Source: Hyphomicrobiales bacterium
GTDB lineage: Bacteria > Pseudomonadota > Alphaproteobacteria > Rhizobiales > Rhizobiaceae
Length of the DNA stretch: 64,000 bases
Direction: 5' to 3'
NCBI GenBank assembly: GCA_900471605.1
Contig: UCEY01000065.1
Span: forward strand, 1-64,000
The position numbers and the translations under genes were made by a program. Positions within the stretch are counted from its first letter, which is position 1; every line of letters begins with the position of its first letter. Below the pieces are notes generated by a model. The model was not told the origin of the DNA and searched no databases. It was given only the letters and a program-made list of their open reading frames with translations. Positions 1 to 8,207 of the stretch are shown piece after piece.

Positions 1-2
1 AG

Positions 3-608
3 GCGATCTGGCTCGGCCGGCTGGTGGCCGCGATGCTGCCCGACGAACCCGAAGCGCTCGGCCTCCTGGCACTGATGCTGCATCTCGAAGCCCGGCGCGG
101 TGCGCGGCGGACCGAGGCGGGAGAGTATGTCCCGCTCGCCGACCAGAATTCGGCCAGATGGAACAGGACACTGATCGACGAGGCCGAAGACATTCTGCTG
201 ACCGCCAGCCATCGCGGAAAGATAGGCCGCTATCAATTAGAGGCGGCCGTGCAATCCGCCCATGCGGTTCGCCGTTTCGGCCATCAACCGGATTGGCCTG
301 TGCTCGAAACACTCTACGACCATCTGCTGGCGTTGACCGGCTCACCGGTCGTCGCAATCAATCGGGCGGTTGTGATCGCAAGCGGCCGAAGCGTCGAAGA
401 GGGACTTGCGGCCCTCGATGCCGCGGGAGGCGACCAGCGCCTTGCCGGCTACCAGCCCTATTGGGCGGCCCGTGCCGATCTGCTTGCCCGCTGCGGCAGA
501 GGACAAGAGGCCGACGACGCCTATCGGTGCGCCATCGACCTCGAGACCGATCCCGTGATCCGCCAGTTTCTGGCAGGCCGCCGATTGCAGATCGGATTTG
601 TGTCCTGA
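3..608 (+). CDS. ECF-type RNA polymerase sigma factor, C-terminal part (5' end outside window)
   Basis: The reading frame is already open at the window edge, so the promoter-binding sigma2/sigma4 regions lie upstream and only the last ~200 residues are visible. These match the C-terminal extension of the SigJ/ECF42-like group (DUF6596 followed by TPR-like helices): the run PDEPEALGLLALMLH, then LADQNSARW, and a closing helical segment with YWAARADLLARCGR and a DAYRCAIDLETDP-like TPR turn. In this group the extension takes the place of a separate anti-sigma factor and modulates activity, and a YCII-domain gene often lies next door, but here it would be outside the window. It converges on the response-regulator gene that ends at 964. 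Family assignment is firm, target genes unknown. Confidence 0.85.
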   Translation, partial: AIWLGRLVAAMLPDEPEALGLLALMLHLEARRGARRTEAGEYVPLADQNSARWNRTLIDEAEDILLTASHRGKIGRYQLEAAVQSAHAVRRFGHQPDWPVLETLYDHLLALTGSPVVAINRAVVIASGRSVEEGLAALDAAGGDQRLAGYQPYWAARADLLARCGRGQEADDAYRCAIDLETDPVIRQFLAGRRLQIGFVS

Positions 609-739
609 ACCGGGCGAGACGCCACTCCAGATGAGCGCGGCCGCGGCCGGAATTAAAATCGATCTCCCGCTATCAAACTGGGTTTCGGCGTGACGCTTTA
701 CAAAACATTGATTTGACGGTGGCGCGGGCGCGGCTTTTA

Positions 740-845
740 GGTTCCGACAGCCGCCATGATGGCGGTTAGAGGCTCGCACCCCGCCGGATTTCGGGCCGCG
801 AGCCTCGCCTGAGCATTGGATCGGGGGACCTTCCCGAGGCGGCGT
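740..845 (+). ncRNA. Candidate structured RNA in the 609-963 gap
   Basis: The 355-bp gap between the convergent sigma factor and response regulator genes holds three strong hairpins in a row: CCGCC/GGCGG (751-755 with 761-765), a perfect 9-bp stem GAGGCTCGC/GCGAGCCTC (769-777 with 798-806) and TCGGG/CCCGA (821-825 with 833-837). Upstream, TTGACG at 713-718 followed after 17 nt by a weak TTTAGG could be a promoter. There is no T-run after any stem, so these are not plain intrinsic terminators. I could not match the segment to 6S RNA, tmRNA, SRP RNA, RNase P or the common rhizobial small RNAs. The strand is inferred from the possible promoter only. Confidence 0.3.
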
Positions 846-847
846 TG

Positions 848-961
848 ATGAAAGACGAGCAGAAGGGTTCGCCGTCGCCGACGTCATTCATAACGGGCGA
901 TGCATCGGCAGCGATGCTGCCCGACGCCTGGTCCCGCAGACTCGATAGCGTCCAGCCTTAG
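848..961 (+). CDS. Possible 37-residue small ORF
   Basis: An ATG follows AGGCGG by a few bases and opens a 37-codon frame ending in TAG just before the response-regulator stop codon. It starts at the 3' edge of the structured segment described above. Third-position GC is only around 60%, lower than the neighbouring genes, and I recognise no family. It may be a chance frame or a leader/sORF belonging to the structured RNA. Confidence 0.15.
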   Translation: MKDEQKGSPSPTSFITGDASAAMLPDAWSRRLDSVQP

Positions 962-963
962 GA

Positions 964-1365
964 TTACAGCGCCCGGCCGACGGCCCGGTCGTTCTCAAGG
1001 CGGGCGATGCAACCGGCAAGTTTGGCCAGCAGAAGATCGAAATCGATCGGCTTGGTCAGGTAGTCCGCCGCGCCTGCCCGCAGACCGGTCAATACGTTAT
1101 CCTTGTCGGTCAGGGCCGACAGCAGGATGAAAGGGATGTTGAAAAGCTCGGCATGGTTCATCTGGATTTCGGCCAGCAGCTGATGACCGTCCATGACCGG
1201 CATGGAAATGTCGCAGATGACGATGTCGGGCCAATAGGTCAGAATGGCCTCCAGCCCCTCCTGGCCGTTGGCGGCCTCCAGAGTAGCAAATCCCGCGTCC
1301 GTCAGCTCCTCGACGATGAGCTGGCGAATATCCGCTTCGTCGTCGATGCATAGTACCGTGATCAT
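964..1365 (-). CDS. Single-domain response regulator (CheY-like receiver)
   Basis: A 133-residue stand-alone receiver domain. The acidic pair is D8-D9, the phosphoacceptor is D52 in the ICDISMPVMDG stretch, the switch Ser is S83 (LLSAL) and the conserved Lys is K105 (LTKPID), so it should be phosphorylatable. There is no output domain: it probably acts through protein-protein contact or as a phosphotransfer step. It starts 12 bp after the stop of the CHASE4 histidine kinase and is surely co-transcribed with it, so that kinase is the likely phosphodonor. A FixL/DivK-type role is possible, but the partner cannot be read from the sequence. Confidence 0.93.
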   Translation of the reverse strand: MITVLCIDDEADIRQLIVEELTDAGFATLEAANGQEGLEAILTYWPDIVICDISMPVMDGHQLLAEIQMNHAELFNIPFILLSALTDKDNVLTGLRAGAADYLTKPIDFDLLLAKLAGCIARLENDRAVGRAL

Positions 1366-1377
1366 CCTGGTATTTCC

Positions 1378-3084
1378 CTAAGCTGCTCGTTTGATGATAT
1401 TTGCAAGCGGTCCCTTGTTGGGGAGCGCTACCGTGAACGTTGTTCCCCGGCCGAGCGCGCTCTCGACCGAGATCGAACCGCCATGCAGGTCGATGATCTG
1501 CTTGACGATGTTGAGGCCGATGCCGGTGCCGGCAATCCCGGTGGCGCTGCGGGCCCGGTAATAGGGCTGGAAGAGCTTCGGCAGGTCCTCGGCATCCATG
1601 CCGATACCGCCATCCTTGATCGACACATAGGACATGCCGTTCTTCGTCCAGCTCCGGATATGGATGTCCGGCGCCTTGGGCGCATATTTGATGGCATTCG
1701 AGAGCAGGTTGGTGAAGACCTGTTCGATCGTCGCACGATCGGCAAGGATCGTCTGCGGCAGATGCGAAAGGTCCCTGTGAAACGTGTGGGATTCGCGGAT
1801 ATCCGCCTGTCGGGCGCAGCAGGTTTCGATCAGCTCCGCCAGCGAAAGGCGTTCGGGCTTCAGTGTCGTCTTGCCGGTCTCCAGCCGGCCGGCGGACAGG
1901 ATGCTTTCCATCAGGTCGACCATGCGCAGCACGGCGGAGCGGATCTGAGCCGCCTTCTCTTCCACATATTCGGGCTTCTGGGTGGCTTTGGTGCGCGACA
2001 GGCGCTGAGCGGCGGCATCGATGATGGCAAGCGGGGTGCGGAATTCATGCGAAGCCATGGTGACGAACTGACGCTGCAGGGCGTTGACATGCCGCTCCTG
2101 CGCCAGGAGCCTGTCCAGCTCCTCCCGCTGGCGCTCGATCTCGGCCGTCCGGAGTGTGACGGTCTCCTCGAGCTGATCGCGATGGCGCATCAGCGCCAGG
2201 CGGCTTTCCGACAGATCAATGGACGTCTTGCGCAGGCCGCTTCCCAGAAAGATCACGACGCCCATCGCCACGACGATGCCGGCAATGCCCGCCGGGGCGA
2301 TCTGCTCGATGAGCATCAGGCCTGGCCGGATGGGTTGCCACGCCATGTATCCAAGCGTGGAGCCGGCCGTGGCTATGACCGGAATGGCCGCGGTCGATTC
2401 GGCCGGGTCGGTGGTAAAATGCAACGTCTCGATCCGCGCGTAGCGGGCGATCTTCGCAACGGCTCCGGCATCCAGGAATTTCACGGCAATCGCGATGAAC
2501 TCCTTGCCGGGGTCGACCGAGACTGCATCGGTGCTCGGCACGATCGGCCTTGCGCTGACGACCGCCGGTCGGCCGCTTATCGCAAGAATCTGCTCGGAGA
2601 AGATTCCAGCAATCACCGGAGGAGCCGCATCGCCGGGTGCGATGCGCTTGTGCAGCTCCGCACGGACATTATCCCGCAAGGCCGCCACAGGCTTTTCATC
2701 CTCGCTGAAGGTCAGAGCAGCAATATCCTGCCCGTCCCGCATGGCGAAGACCAATTCGTCCCGTTCATTGAAGACATAGGTGCGGTCATGATTGAAATAG
2801 GTGTGCATCCATGTGCCGATATTATCGACAATCCATTGGTGAGCACCCTTGGAAACCAGCAGAACCGCGTCATTCCACGTCGTGACGCTTTCCAGTTCAT
2901 GCTGCACGGCTTTCACCTGCTCGTCGAGGCCCTGCTCGACGTAACCCTTCTGCCGGGTCAAGGCGATATCATCCACTTTGGTGGAGGCAAGCCACATGAA
3001 GCCGGCGAGAAGAAACGCCGTCAGAGCCGTCAGCAATGTCAGCACGATCGTGACGTGCGATGTGATGCGAATGTTCTGCTGCAT
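1378..3084 (-). CDS. CHASE4-domain sensor histidine kinase
   Basis: Membrane-bound kinase of 568 residues from the preferred ATG. Transmembrane helix 1 is at about residues 11-33, followed by a periplasmic region of ~225 residues whose start (VDDIALTRQKGYV, then TTWNDAV) is typical of the CHASE4 sensory domain; helix 2 is at about 264-282. A coiled coil (~300-338) leads to the HisKA H-box with the phospho-accepting His346 (ASHEFRTPL), then a HATPase domain with an N-box (NLLSNAIKYAP) and G-boxes (DGGIGM, GTGIGL). The start at 3084 is chosen because GAGGAG lies ten bases upstream and helix 1 follows directly; ATGs at 3114 and 3123 would add 10-13 residues. It is the first gene of a two-gene operon with a receiver-only protein. 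The ligand is unknown. Confidence 0.9.
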   Translation of the reverse strand: MQQNIRITSHVTIVLTLLTALTAFLLAGFMWLASTKVDDIALTRQKGYVEQGLDEQVKAVQHELESVTTWNDAVLLVSKGAHQWIVDNIGTWMHTYFNHDRTYVFNERDELVFAMRDGQDIAALTFSEDEKPVAALRDNVRAELHKRIAPGDAAPPVIAGIFSEQILAISGRPAVVSARPIVPSTDAVSVDPGKEFIAIAVKFLDAGAVAKIARYARIETLHFTTDPAESTAAIPVIATAGSTLGYMAWQPIRPGLMLIEQIAPAGIAGIVVAMGVVIFLGSGLRKTSIDLSESRLALMRHRDQLEETVTLRTAEIERQREELDRLLAQERHVNALQRQFVTMASHEFRTPLAIIDAAAQRLSRTKATQKPEYVEEKAAQIRSAVLRMVDLMESILSAGRLETGKTTLKPERLSLAELIETCCARQADIRESHTFHRDLSHLPQTILADRATIEQVFTNLLSNAIKYAPKAPDIHIRSWTKNGMSYVSIKDGGIGMDAEDLPKLFQPYYRARSATGIAGTGIGLNIVKQIIDLHGGSISVESALGRGTTFTVALPNKGPLANIIKRAA

Positions 3085-3255
3085 GTGCCACGCTCTCCTC
3101 GGCGCATCATGCATCCAAAACATTACATTCGACTAAATTTCGAATGCCAAGGTTGAAATGAATATTTTCTACATAGCTCTGGCTGTGGCGTTGAACCGCG
3201 ATGGTTTTCCCGCTTTCCCCGCCGAAGCGCACGCCGGGTCATGCAGCATCCCCTG

Positions 3256-3759
3256 CTATAACCAGGAGGCCGGGCTTTTCGGCAGCCTGCCATCGGGATC
3301 CGTAACCGTCAGTTTCGGCTGGTCCTTGCCGTTCCAGTGCCAGAGGGCGATGCAGGTTCCACCCGGCGACATGAAGGACGGGTAGATAACGCCGTCGTGG
3401 CCCTCGTGGAGCAACCTCTCTCTGACAAGATGCGCCGCCGGTATCCGGCCGGCATCGAGATCGGCCCGCCATTCGCAGTGGTGGATAGCCTCGTCAACGC
3501 AGAGACCGGCCAGAACGTCGCTGTCGGTCAAATCCGCAAGCCGCGCGCCATCGAGCCGAAGCTGGGCGATCAGCGCCGGATGCTGCACGAAACCCTGGTT
3601 GTATTCCGCCCAGGCAGTGGAAAGCTCGCGCGCAGCATAGATGGTCGGCGCGCCGACCGGGTTCCAGCGTCCGCCGAAACGGACAGCACCATCCCCGGAA
3701 AGCGGCGCATGCGCCCAGCGCGGCACATAAGCACGCCAGAGGACTACGGGTTCAGGCAT
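3256..3759 (-). CDS. RES-domain toxin of a Xre-RES toxin-antitoxin pair
   Basis: A 167-residue RES-domain protein. The fold-defining segment is near the N-terminus (WRAY, then RFGGRWNPVGAPTIYAA and WAEY), with a conserved C-terminal Ser/His region. Characterised RES toxins (MbcT, ParT, the Photorhabdus/P. putida Xre-RES pairs) degrade or transfer from NAD+, by phosphorolysis, hydrolysis or ADP-ribosylation, and stop growth. The start at 3759 is fixed by the overlap of its ATG with the antitoxin stop codon (8-bp overlap), the usual antitoxin-first order. A longer frame extends upstream but only as a shadow of the antitoxin gene. Confidence 0.9.
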   Translation of the reverse strand: MPEPVVLWRAYVPRWAHAPLSGDGAVRFGGRWNPVGAPTIYAARELSTAWAEYNQGFVQHPALIAQLRLDGARLADLTDSDVLAGLCVDEAIHHCEWRADLDAGRIPAAHLVRERLLHEGHDGVIYPSFMSPGGTCIALWHWNGKDQPKLTVTDPDGRLPKSPASWL

Positions 3760-4120
3760 ACACGCCGGAGCGCACCGCCTCCAGATAGGCAAGTACCTTG
3801 TCGGCCTTGCCTTCGCCGACAAGGTCGTAAGCCGTCTTGCCCGCCCATCCGGGGATCGGCTGATGTTTGAACCAGATCGCCGCGCGGTTTTCGTCGCCGG
3901 CCATCTCGCTCGCCATCGCCAGAATGCGCACGACCGGGGAGAGCGCCAGATCGACCTTGCGCGCACCGCTTTTGGCCGTCAGCGTATTGCGGGCGACACC
4001 GATCAGCTTCGCCAGTTCCGCCTGCGTCAGCCCGAGCAGATCCGATACCCGCCGGGCGGACAGGAGCGAAGACTGAGGTTCACCGAAAGCGGCGGCGCCA
4101 ATTTCGAAGGCGTGTGCCAT
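3752..4120 (-). CDS. Xre/MbcA/ParS-type antitoxin (DUF2384)
   Basis: A 122-residue antitoxin. An N-terminal helix-turn-helix (LLGLTQAELAKLIGVARNTL) is followed by the C-terminal DUF2384 toxin-binding domain (RAAIWFKHQPIPGW, then GKTAYDLVGEGKADKVLAYLEAV). It neutralises the downstream RES toxin by blocking its NAD+ site and usually autorepresses the operon. The ATG at 4120 is preferred; a TTG at 4138 is also in frame. The pair stands alone between a sensor kinase and scpB. Confidence 0.9.
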   Translation of the reverse strand: MAHAFEIGAAAFGEPQSSLLSARRVSDLLGLTQAELAKLIGVARNTLTAKSGARKVDLALSPVVRILAMASEMAGDENRAAIWFKHQPIPGWAGKTAYDLVGEGKADKVLAYLEAVRSGVYA

Positions 4121-4195
4121 GAGAACAGTCCGATCCAAATTTGATCATCCGCAGCTCAATATGTGCCCAATTCTCGCACATTTCAAGCGCAGCTG

Positions 4196-4840
4196 TTAGT
4201 CCTCGTCGTCTTCCAGTTCCGGCTCCACGAAATCGTCGACCGGCAGCTTGCGGGTCAGCAGTCCGGCATCCTCCAGCATTTCCGTATCCGGCAGGTCGCG
4301 CAGCGTGTCGAAACCGAAGGCGGCGAGGAAGGCCGGGGTGGTGATATAGGTATATGGCGCACCGGGGGTCGGACTGCGCGGGCCGGAGCCAAGAAAGCCG
4401 AGCTGGCGGAGCGTCGCGATCGTATCGCGGCTGACTTCGCGCCCGAAAATCTTGGAAATCTCGGCCCGTGTCACCGGCTGGAAATAGCCGATCGTCATCA
4501 GCACCAGCGCCTGATGATCGGTCAGATCTGCCGGCGGGGCGTTGGCAGTGCCGGAAGCGTGGATGACATCACCGAACTCGGGTCGGGTGCGGTGCTGCCA
4601 GCCGCCGGCGACCGCGACCAGTTCATAAGGCCGGCCGACGAGCGCTTCCTGGATTTCACCGATGATCGCTTCGATATCGCAGTCCTGCCCCACGACGCGT
4701 TCCAGCGCTTTTCGGGTAACCGGCTCGGAAGAGGCGAAGATCACCGCCTCCACCCGGGCCGCCCATTGGCGATGCCGCTCCTCCGGTGTCAGGTGGAGAA
4801 GTTCCTTGTCGATCGAAATCTGCCGCGCCCGCTTCGCCAT
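4196..4840 (-). CDS. scpB: ScpB-family segregation and condensation protein
   Basis: A 214-residue ScpB homologue with the two winged-helix domains of the family: N-terminal EAVIFASSEPVTRKAL, then the second domain with LTDHQALVLMTIGYFQPVTRAEI and REVSRDTIATLRQLGFL. ScpB dimers bind the kleisin ScpA and modulate the SMC ATPase during chromosome condensation. Here there is no scpA next door: the gene follows a DUF1403 gene with a 2-bp gap, so the two form one transcription unit. The housekeeping scpA-scpB copy would be elsewhere, and this one may be an accessory paralogue. The start at 4840 lies just after the DUF1403 stop. Confidence 0.85.
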   Translation of the reverse strand: MAKRARQISIDKELLHLTPEERHRQWAARVEAVIFASSEPVTRKALERVVGQDCDIEAIIGEIQEALVGRPYELVAVAGGWQHRTRPEFGDVIHASGTANAPPADLTDHQALVLMTIGYFQPVTRAEISKIFGREVSRDTIATLRQLGFLGSGPRSPTPGAPYTYITTPAFLAAFGFDTLRDLPDTEMLEDAGLLTRKLPVDDFVEPELEDDED

Positions 4841-4842
4841 GC

Positions 4843-5793
4843 TCAGAGTCCGTAGATCCGGAAGGTGGGGCGGCCGGAAAGCTCGCGCACGGCATCCAGC
4901 TGCTGCAGCCGCTCGAACAGCCGCCGCGACGCGAAACGGGATAGGTTCGGCGTCTGCAGGGAGCCGGAGACCGCGTCTTCGCACAGCAGCAGGCGGAGCC
5001 CATCGTCTGCCCCTTTCGAACGCAGCTTCGGCGTGACGGCGGCAAGCCGGTCGGCACGCCGGGCAATCTCCGTCGCCAGCCGGCCGGCTTCGGTCGCGGC
5101 GTGTACCAGAGCCAGGCAGATTGCCCGCTCGAACCCGTCGTCCCCCGGTCGGATCCGGCCGCGCCCGCCCTCAGCGCGGAATACCGAAGAGAAGCGCTGA
5201 CCCATCAACAGCGGCACCGGCACGGACCACCGCAGCTTCTGCGCCAGAAGGAGATCGGCAAGCCACCAGCCGAGCACCTCGGCATCCGGGCGGATCGCGA
5301 CTGTCTCGCGCATGATCGCTGCTGCCGCAAACGGCGCGGCGGATCCGGTCAGGCCGAGATCGTCAAAAGACTGCACGAGCGTTGCCAGCGGCTCGTCCCA
5401 TTTGATGCCCAGCATGCCGGCAATCGTCTGCAGCACGTCCACATCGAGCGCGGCCGAACGGGAGGCAAGCCGCTTCCAGGCCGCAAGAATCTGCCCGGCA
5501 GGGCCGGGATCGTCTCCAGGCTTTCGCAGCAGCCACGCGTCGCGAAGGCTGGCCTCGTCCTCCGAACGTCCCGTAAGCCGCACCGCCGCTGCCGCGCATT
5601 TCAGCGCCAGCCGCTGCCGCCACGCCCCGACCCAGTCGAACTCCGCCCGAACGATCTGGTCGAGCGGATAAAGCGCACCACCCGCCATAAATGCCGCGTC
5701 CGAGGTTTCCGCAGCAAAGGTCGGGGGTGCAGCCCAGCGAGGTACCGGCATGGGCTGGAACGACGGCTTTGGAGATACGATCTTGGGAATCAT
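4843..5793 (-). CDS. DUF1403 family protein
   Basis: A 316-residue, largely helical, Ala/Leu-rich protein with no signal peptide. It matches what I know of the DUF1403 family from rhizobia, including the N-terminal stretch AAFMAGGALYPLDQIVR, the middle segment EVLGWWLADLLLAQKLRW and PLLMGQRF. No function has been assigned to DUF1403. It sits directly upstream of scpB and is almost certainly co-translated with it, which suggests that it works with ScpB, perhaps in place of the kleisin ScpA; that is inference. The first ATG is used; no clear ribosome binding site is visible. Confidence 0.75.
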   Translation of the reverse strand: MIPKIVSPKPSFQPMPVPRWAAPPTFAAETSDAAFMAGGALYPLDQIVRAEFDWVGAWRQRLALKCAAAAVRLTGRSEDEASLRDAWLLRKPGDDPGPAGQILAAWKRLASRSAALDVDVLQTIAGMLGIKWDEPLATLVQSFDDLGLTGSAAPFAAAAIMRETVAIRPDAEVLGWWLADLLLAQKLRWSVPVPLLMGQRFSSVFRAEGGRGRIRPGDDGFERAICLALVHAATEAGRLATEIARRADRLAAVTPKLRSKGADDGLRLLLCEDAVSGSLQTPNLSRFASRRLFERLQQLDAVRELSGRPTFRIYGL

Positions 5794-6083
5794 GGAGGCG
5801 AGCGTAAAGACGATGTGCGGTTATGACTACCGATCGCGCGGCAATCCGCACCATTTGCAGCAGATTTGCACCGTTATTCCGTATCTCGCCTGTGCCGCCG
5901 AAAACAGGCCGGAACTGAGGCCGGGCCGCGTTTGCGCGTACCGTCGATAATCTGCGCACGACGCCCCCTCGCAGACGTTGAAAGGCGAGCATAAACCTCC
6001 TACCCACCGATCAATAGGAGTTGAGTTTTGCGGATCGAGCCGCCGCCCTACATAGTGAGCGGCTGGCAAAGGAGGATTTCAGT

Positions 6084-7613
6084 TTGTCGTTTCATCGGAT
6101 GATCGCGTCCCTCGCCGTGCTGCTCACCCTATCGGTGCCGGTTCTGGCGCAGCAGCAGCGTGGCGGGGACGAGAACCGCGAACGCGCACGCCAGACGGAA
6201 CAGGGGGCCGGTGGCGGCATATTCGGCCTGATCCCGGCGGATTCCACAACCGAACATGTCTTCAAGGCGCCTTCCGGCGACCTGCCCTACACGGCGACGG
6301 CGGGCACGCTCGACCTGTTCGGCCAGGACGGCAACCGATCGGCGAAGATTTTCTACACCGCCTATATCGCGAAAAACAGGACGCCGGGCCGGCCGCTCAC
6401 CTTCGCCTTCAACGGAGGCCCGGGTGCCGCCTCCGCCTATCTGCATCTCGGCCTGGTCGGCCCGAAGATCCTGGAATTCGGCGCGACCGGCGACAACGGC
6501 ACGACACCCCGGCTGAAGGACAATCCGGAAAGCTGGCTCGCTTTCACCGATCTCGTGCTGATCGATCCGGTCGGCACCGGCTGGAGCCGTGCCGCCAGCA
6601 ACGATGCGGCCGGCAGCTATTACGGTGTGCGACAGGATGCCGACAGCCTGTCCAAGGCGATCGCTCTCTACGTCCAGAAGAACAACCGCCTCGATGCACC
6701 GAAATATCTGCTCGGCGAGAGTTACGGCGGCTTTCGCGCCGCCAAGGTTGCCGTGTCCCTGAAGAACGGTCAGGGAATGCTGGCTTCTGGCATAATCATG
6801 CTGTCGCCGCTGGTCGAAGGCCGTTTCCTTGCCAATTCCGAGGATCCCTTGAGCGCCGCGCTGCAGTTTCCGTCGCTGGCGGCGGCCGAGCTGGAGCGCC
6901 GCAACCAGTTCACGCCGGAAAAGCTCGCCGAGGCCGAGCGGTTTGCAATCGGCGATTACCTGACGGGACTTGCCGGTCCCTCCCCCGCCGGCCAGGCGGC
7001 GGAGACATTCTATGGCCGCGTGTCAGAGCTCACCGGTATTCCGAAGGATGTCGTCGCCCACACCCGCGGTTTCGTCGGCGATGTCTATGCCAAGCAGATG
7101 GGAGGGCCGGGGAAAGTCGTCAGCCCTTATGACGCGTCCTATTCAGTGCCGGATGCCTATCCGGAAGATGCCGTCACCCGGAACGACGACCCGATCCTCG
7201 AAGGTTACACACGTGCCTACGGCGCCGCTTTCGCGGCCTATGCCCGCAGCGAACTCGGGTTTGTGAGTGAGATGACCTATTCGCTGCTGAACGAGGACGT
7301 GAACCGTCGCTGGGAATGGAACGGCAGCCGCGGCGGAGACTCGCGCTCGCTCGCCAGCGCCTCCACCGATATCCGCGACCTGCTCTCGGTCATCCCGTCC
7401 TTCAAGTTGATGATCGCCCACGGCTACAGCGACGCGCTGACGCCTTATGGCGCCAGCCGCTACGTCATCGACCACCTGCCGCCCGACCTCGCAGCCGGAC
7501 GCGCCGGGCTCAAGGTCTATCGCGGCGGGCACATGTTCTACACCAGGCCGGATTCGCGCCGGAGCTTTGCAGCGGATGTCAGGGCGTTTTACGAGGCCAG
7601 GCCAACCGATTGA
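6084..7613 (+). CDS. Secreted S10-family serine carboxypeptidase homologue
   Basis: A ~509-residue exported peptidase. A signal peptide (hydrophobic IASLAVLLTLSVPVLA, cleavage near AQQQ) precedes the S10 alpha/beta-hydrolase fold: oxyanion segment FNGGPGAASAYLHLG, nucleophile in GESYGG, acid in HGYSDALTPY and the catalytic His in GGHMFY. Family members cleave C-terminal residues from peptides at acidic pH; in proteobacteria the substrate is usually unknown. The TTG at 6084 is chosen because AGGAGG lies eight bases before it; an ATG five codons downstream (6099) is the alternative. The 290 bp upstream of it, back to the divergent DUF1403 gene, shows nothing recognisable. Confidence 0.85.
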   Translation: MSFHRMIASLAVLLTLSVPVLAQQQRGGDENRERARQTEQGAGGGIFGLIPADSTTEHVFKAPSGDLPYTATAGTLDLFGQDGNRSAKIFYTAYIAKNRTPGRPLTFAFNGGPGAASAYLHLGLVGPKILEFGATGDNGTTPRLKDNPESWLAFTDLVLIDPVGTGWSRAASNDAAGSYYGVRQDADSLSKAIALYVQKNNRLDAPKYLLGESYGGFRAAKVAVSLKNGQGMLASGIIMLSPLVEGRFLANSEDPLSAALQFPSLAAAELERRNQFTPEKLAEAERFAIGDYLTGLAGPSPAGQAAETFYGRVSELTGIPKDVVAHTRGFVGDVYAKQMGGPGKVVSPYDASYSVPDAYPEDAVTRNDDPILEGYTRAYGAAFAAYARSELGFVSEMTYSLLNEDVNRRWEWNGSRGGDSRSLASASTDIRDLLSVIPSFKLMIAHGYSDALTPYGASRYVIDHLPPDLAAGRAGLKVYRGGHMFYTRPDSRRSFAADVRAFYEARPTD

Positions 7614-7628
7614 GGTTCTCTCGAACCT

Positions 7629-8006
7629 TCATTTCAGCTTGACGCTCATGGTGATCTGGACCGTCACCATGATCTGCGCATTGTCCCGCTGCAGGCGTTG
7701 GGAATTGACGTTGTTGCTGAGATTGCTGATCTTGCAGTCGGCGGCGATCGTCGCAAGCACGAGATCGCATTGCTTGGCCACAAGAGCATAGACCATGCGT
7801 TGCGCGGCTTCGACCTGGGGTTCCACCGGCACGCCGTCGTTGTAGGGCAAGGCGAGGCTGATGTTCGATTGAAGGTTGATGTAGCCCTCGGGCGATGGTT
7901 CCCGCCCGGATCGCTGCGGGAGATTGGGTATCGACTGAGACGAGGCAGGGAGCGCCGATGCAAGCAGCAGGGCGGCGATCGCAGAGAGCCTGAGAGATTT
8001 GCGCAT
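7629..8006 (-). CDS. Small exported protein of unknown function
   Basis: A 125-residue protein with a clear N-terminal signal peptide (basic start MRKSLRL, hydrophobic core, cleavage near ALPASSQ). The mature part has two Cys residues ~10 apart (AKQCDLVL and AADCKIS), which could form a disulfide, and ends in a beta-rich segment (AQIMVTVQITMSVKLK). No family recognised. Its 3' end lies 15 bp from that of the S10 peptidase gene (convergent). Periplasmic location is inferred from the signal peptide. Confidence 0.7.
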   Translation of the reverse strand: MRKSLRLSAIAALLLASALPASSQSIPNLPQRSGREPSPEGYINLQSNISLALPYNDGVPVEPQVEAAQRMVYALVAKQCDLVLATIAADCKISNLSNNVNSQRLQRDNAQIMVTVQITMSVKLK

Positions 8007-8207
8007 GAATTAACCTCCGGTTGCGGCACATCTGGCACGCCGGCAATGAAGGGGAGGTTCCCAAGTCAGCTCGAATTTTATCTGACCGGCCGGTTTTCGA
8101 CCGATGACGGGAAGGTCACCGTGATGTGATGCGCAGGCGCCTTGCTGGCTCGGGCCGGAAACCGCTACTAGCTCTTATACGTTGATTTTCAGAAAGATTT
8201 TTGGTCC

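Noticed and set aside
342-887. 181-codon minus-strand frame at the window start
   Set aside because: It lies mostly opposite the sigma factor gene and crosses the structured intergenic region; no protein family match.
740-961. 6S RNA, tmRNA, SRP RNA or RNase P RNA as the identity of the structured element
   Set aside because: None of the conserved core sequences of these RNAs is present, and the size and stem layout do not fit.
1483-3156. 557-codon open frame on the plus strand opposite the histidine kinase
   Set aside because: The minus-strand frame has all kinase motifs in order; the plus frame is the usual antisense shadow of a GC-rich gene and has no recognisable domain.
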